Of a stretch of DNA of 64,000 bases, positions 63,746-64,000 are shown one piece after another (within the stretch, counting starts at the first letter, position 1; each line of letters begins with the position of its first letter). The notes beneath the pieces were generated by a model, which worked only from the letters and a program-made list of their open reading frames with translations, was not told the origin of the DNA and made no database searches. The stretch lies in assembly GCF_020085105.1 (NCBI RefSeq), contig NC_058046.1:8757175-8821174 (forward strand). Direction: 5' to 3'. Position numbers and translations under genes: made by a program. The DNA is from Siniperca chuatsi (taxonomy: Eukaryota; Chordata; Actinopteri; Centrarchiformes; Sinipercidae).

Positions 63746-64000
63746 GAGAGGCAATGAGGGACATAAGAGGAGCAAGCCAGCGAGGAGAAGGAAGAAAGAC
63801 AATGGAGTAAATGAATATGAGAACAGCTGAAAATGCGTTAGATGCAGTTATACACAAGCTCTTAAAAGCAAAAACTTGAGTTTTTTTTTAGATACCTGAG
63901 ATATTTATCACTAATGAATCTTTTCTACATGTTAGTGGTAGTAAGTAATACTCTACTAATAACATTTTTAAGTATCAAACACTTAACCTGCAATTGAAAG

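Overview
The window is vertebrate nuclear DNA, almost certainly from a ray-finned (teleost) fish and probably a percomorph. It has intron-rich genes with GT-AG splicing, long (GT)n microsatellites, several repeat types typical of fish genomes, and an lrp13-like egg lipoprotein receptor gene. I built the gene models by hand from splice sites and reading frame. All four large models close in frame: smad2 467 aa, lrp13-like 1354 aa, rchy1 273 aa and tia1 386 aa.

Layout. 0-2 kb: intergenic, with two copies of a dispersed repeat and a weak candidate for the 3' end of an upstream minus-strand gene. 2.05-12.0 kb, minus strand: smad2, with ten coding exons, a 2.2-kb 3'UTR and an upstream non-coding exon not pinned down. 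12.5-24.95 kb, plus strand: an LDL-receptor-family gene best matching teleost lrp13, with 21 coding exons and introns loaded with fold-back repeats and a LINE remnant. 25-28.1 kb: a decayed LINE and a third copy of the first dispersed repeat. 28.17-29.0 kb, plus strand: a small acidic secreted protein with the exon plan of a secretory calcium-binding phosphoprotein (SCPP) and a C-terminal RGD. 30.2-33.8 kb, minus strand: rchy1 (Pirh2). 34.25 kb: a tRNA-Gly(CCC) gene between rchy1 and tia1. 34.9-47.5 kb, plus strand: tia1, with twelve coding exons and a long U-rich 3'UTR. 47.6-64 kb: no convincing protein gene. This part holds an approximately 850-bp DNA transposon, two retroelement remnants, a perfect 27-bp hairpin, AT-rich and microsatellite DNA, and a few stretches that might be conserved non-coding elements.

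The genes are not an operon-like unit. Two divergent pairs are visible: smad2/lrp13-like and rchy1/tia1. The first puts a TGF-beta/activin signal transducer head-to-head with a probable ovary receptor. The second puts an E3 ubiquitin ligase head-to-head with an RNA-binding stress-granule protein, with a tRNA gene in the gap. I found no wholly new molecular system. The most interesting items are the exon-pair duplication and missing NPxY tail of the lrp13-like gene, the RGD-ended SCPP-like gene, the large fold-back elements in introns, and U- and CT-rich tracts in tia1 that could serve autoregulation.
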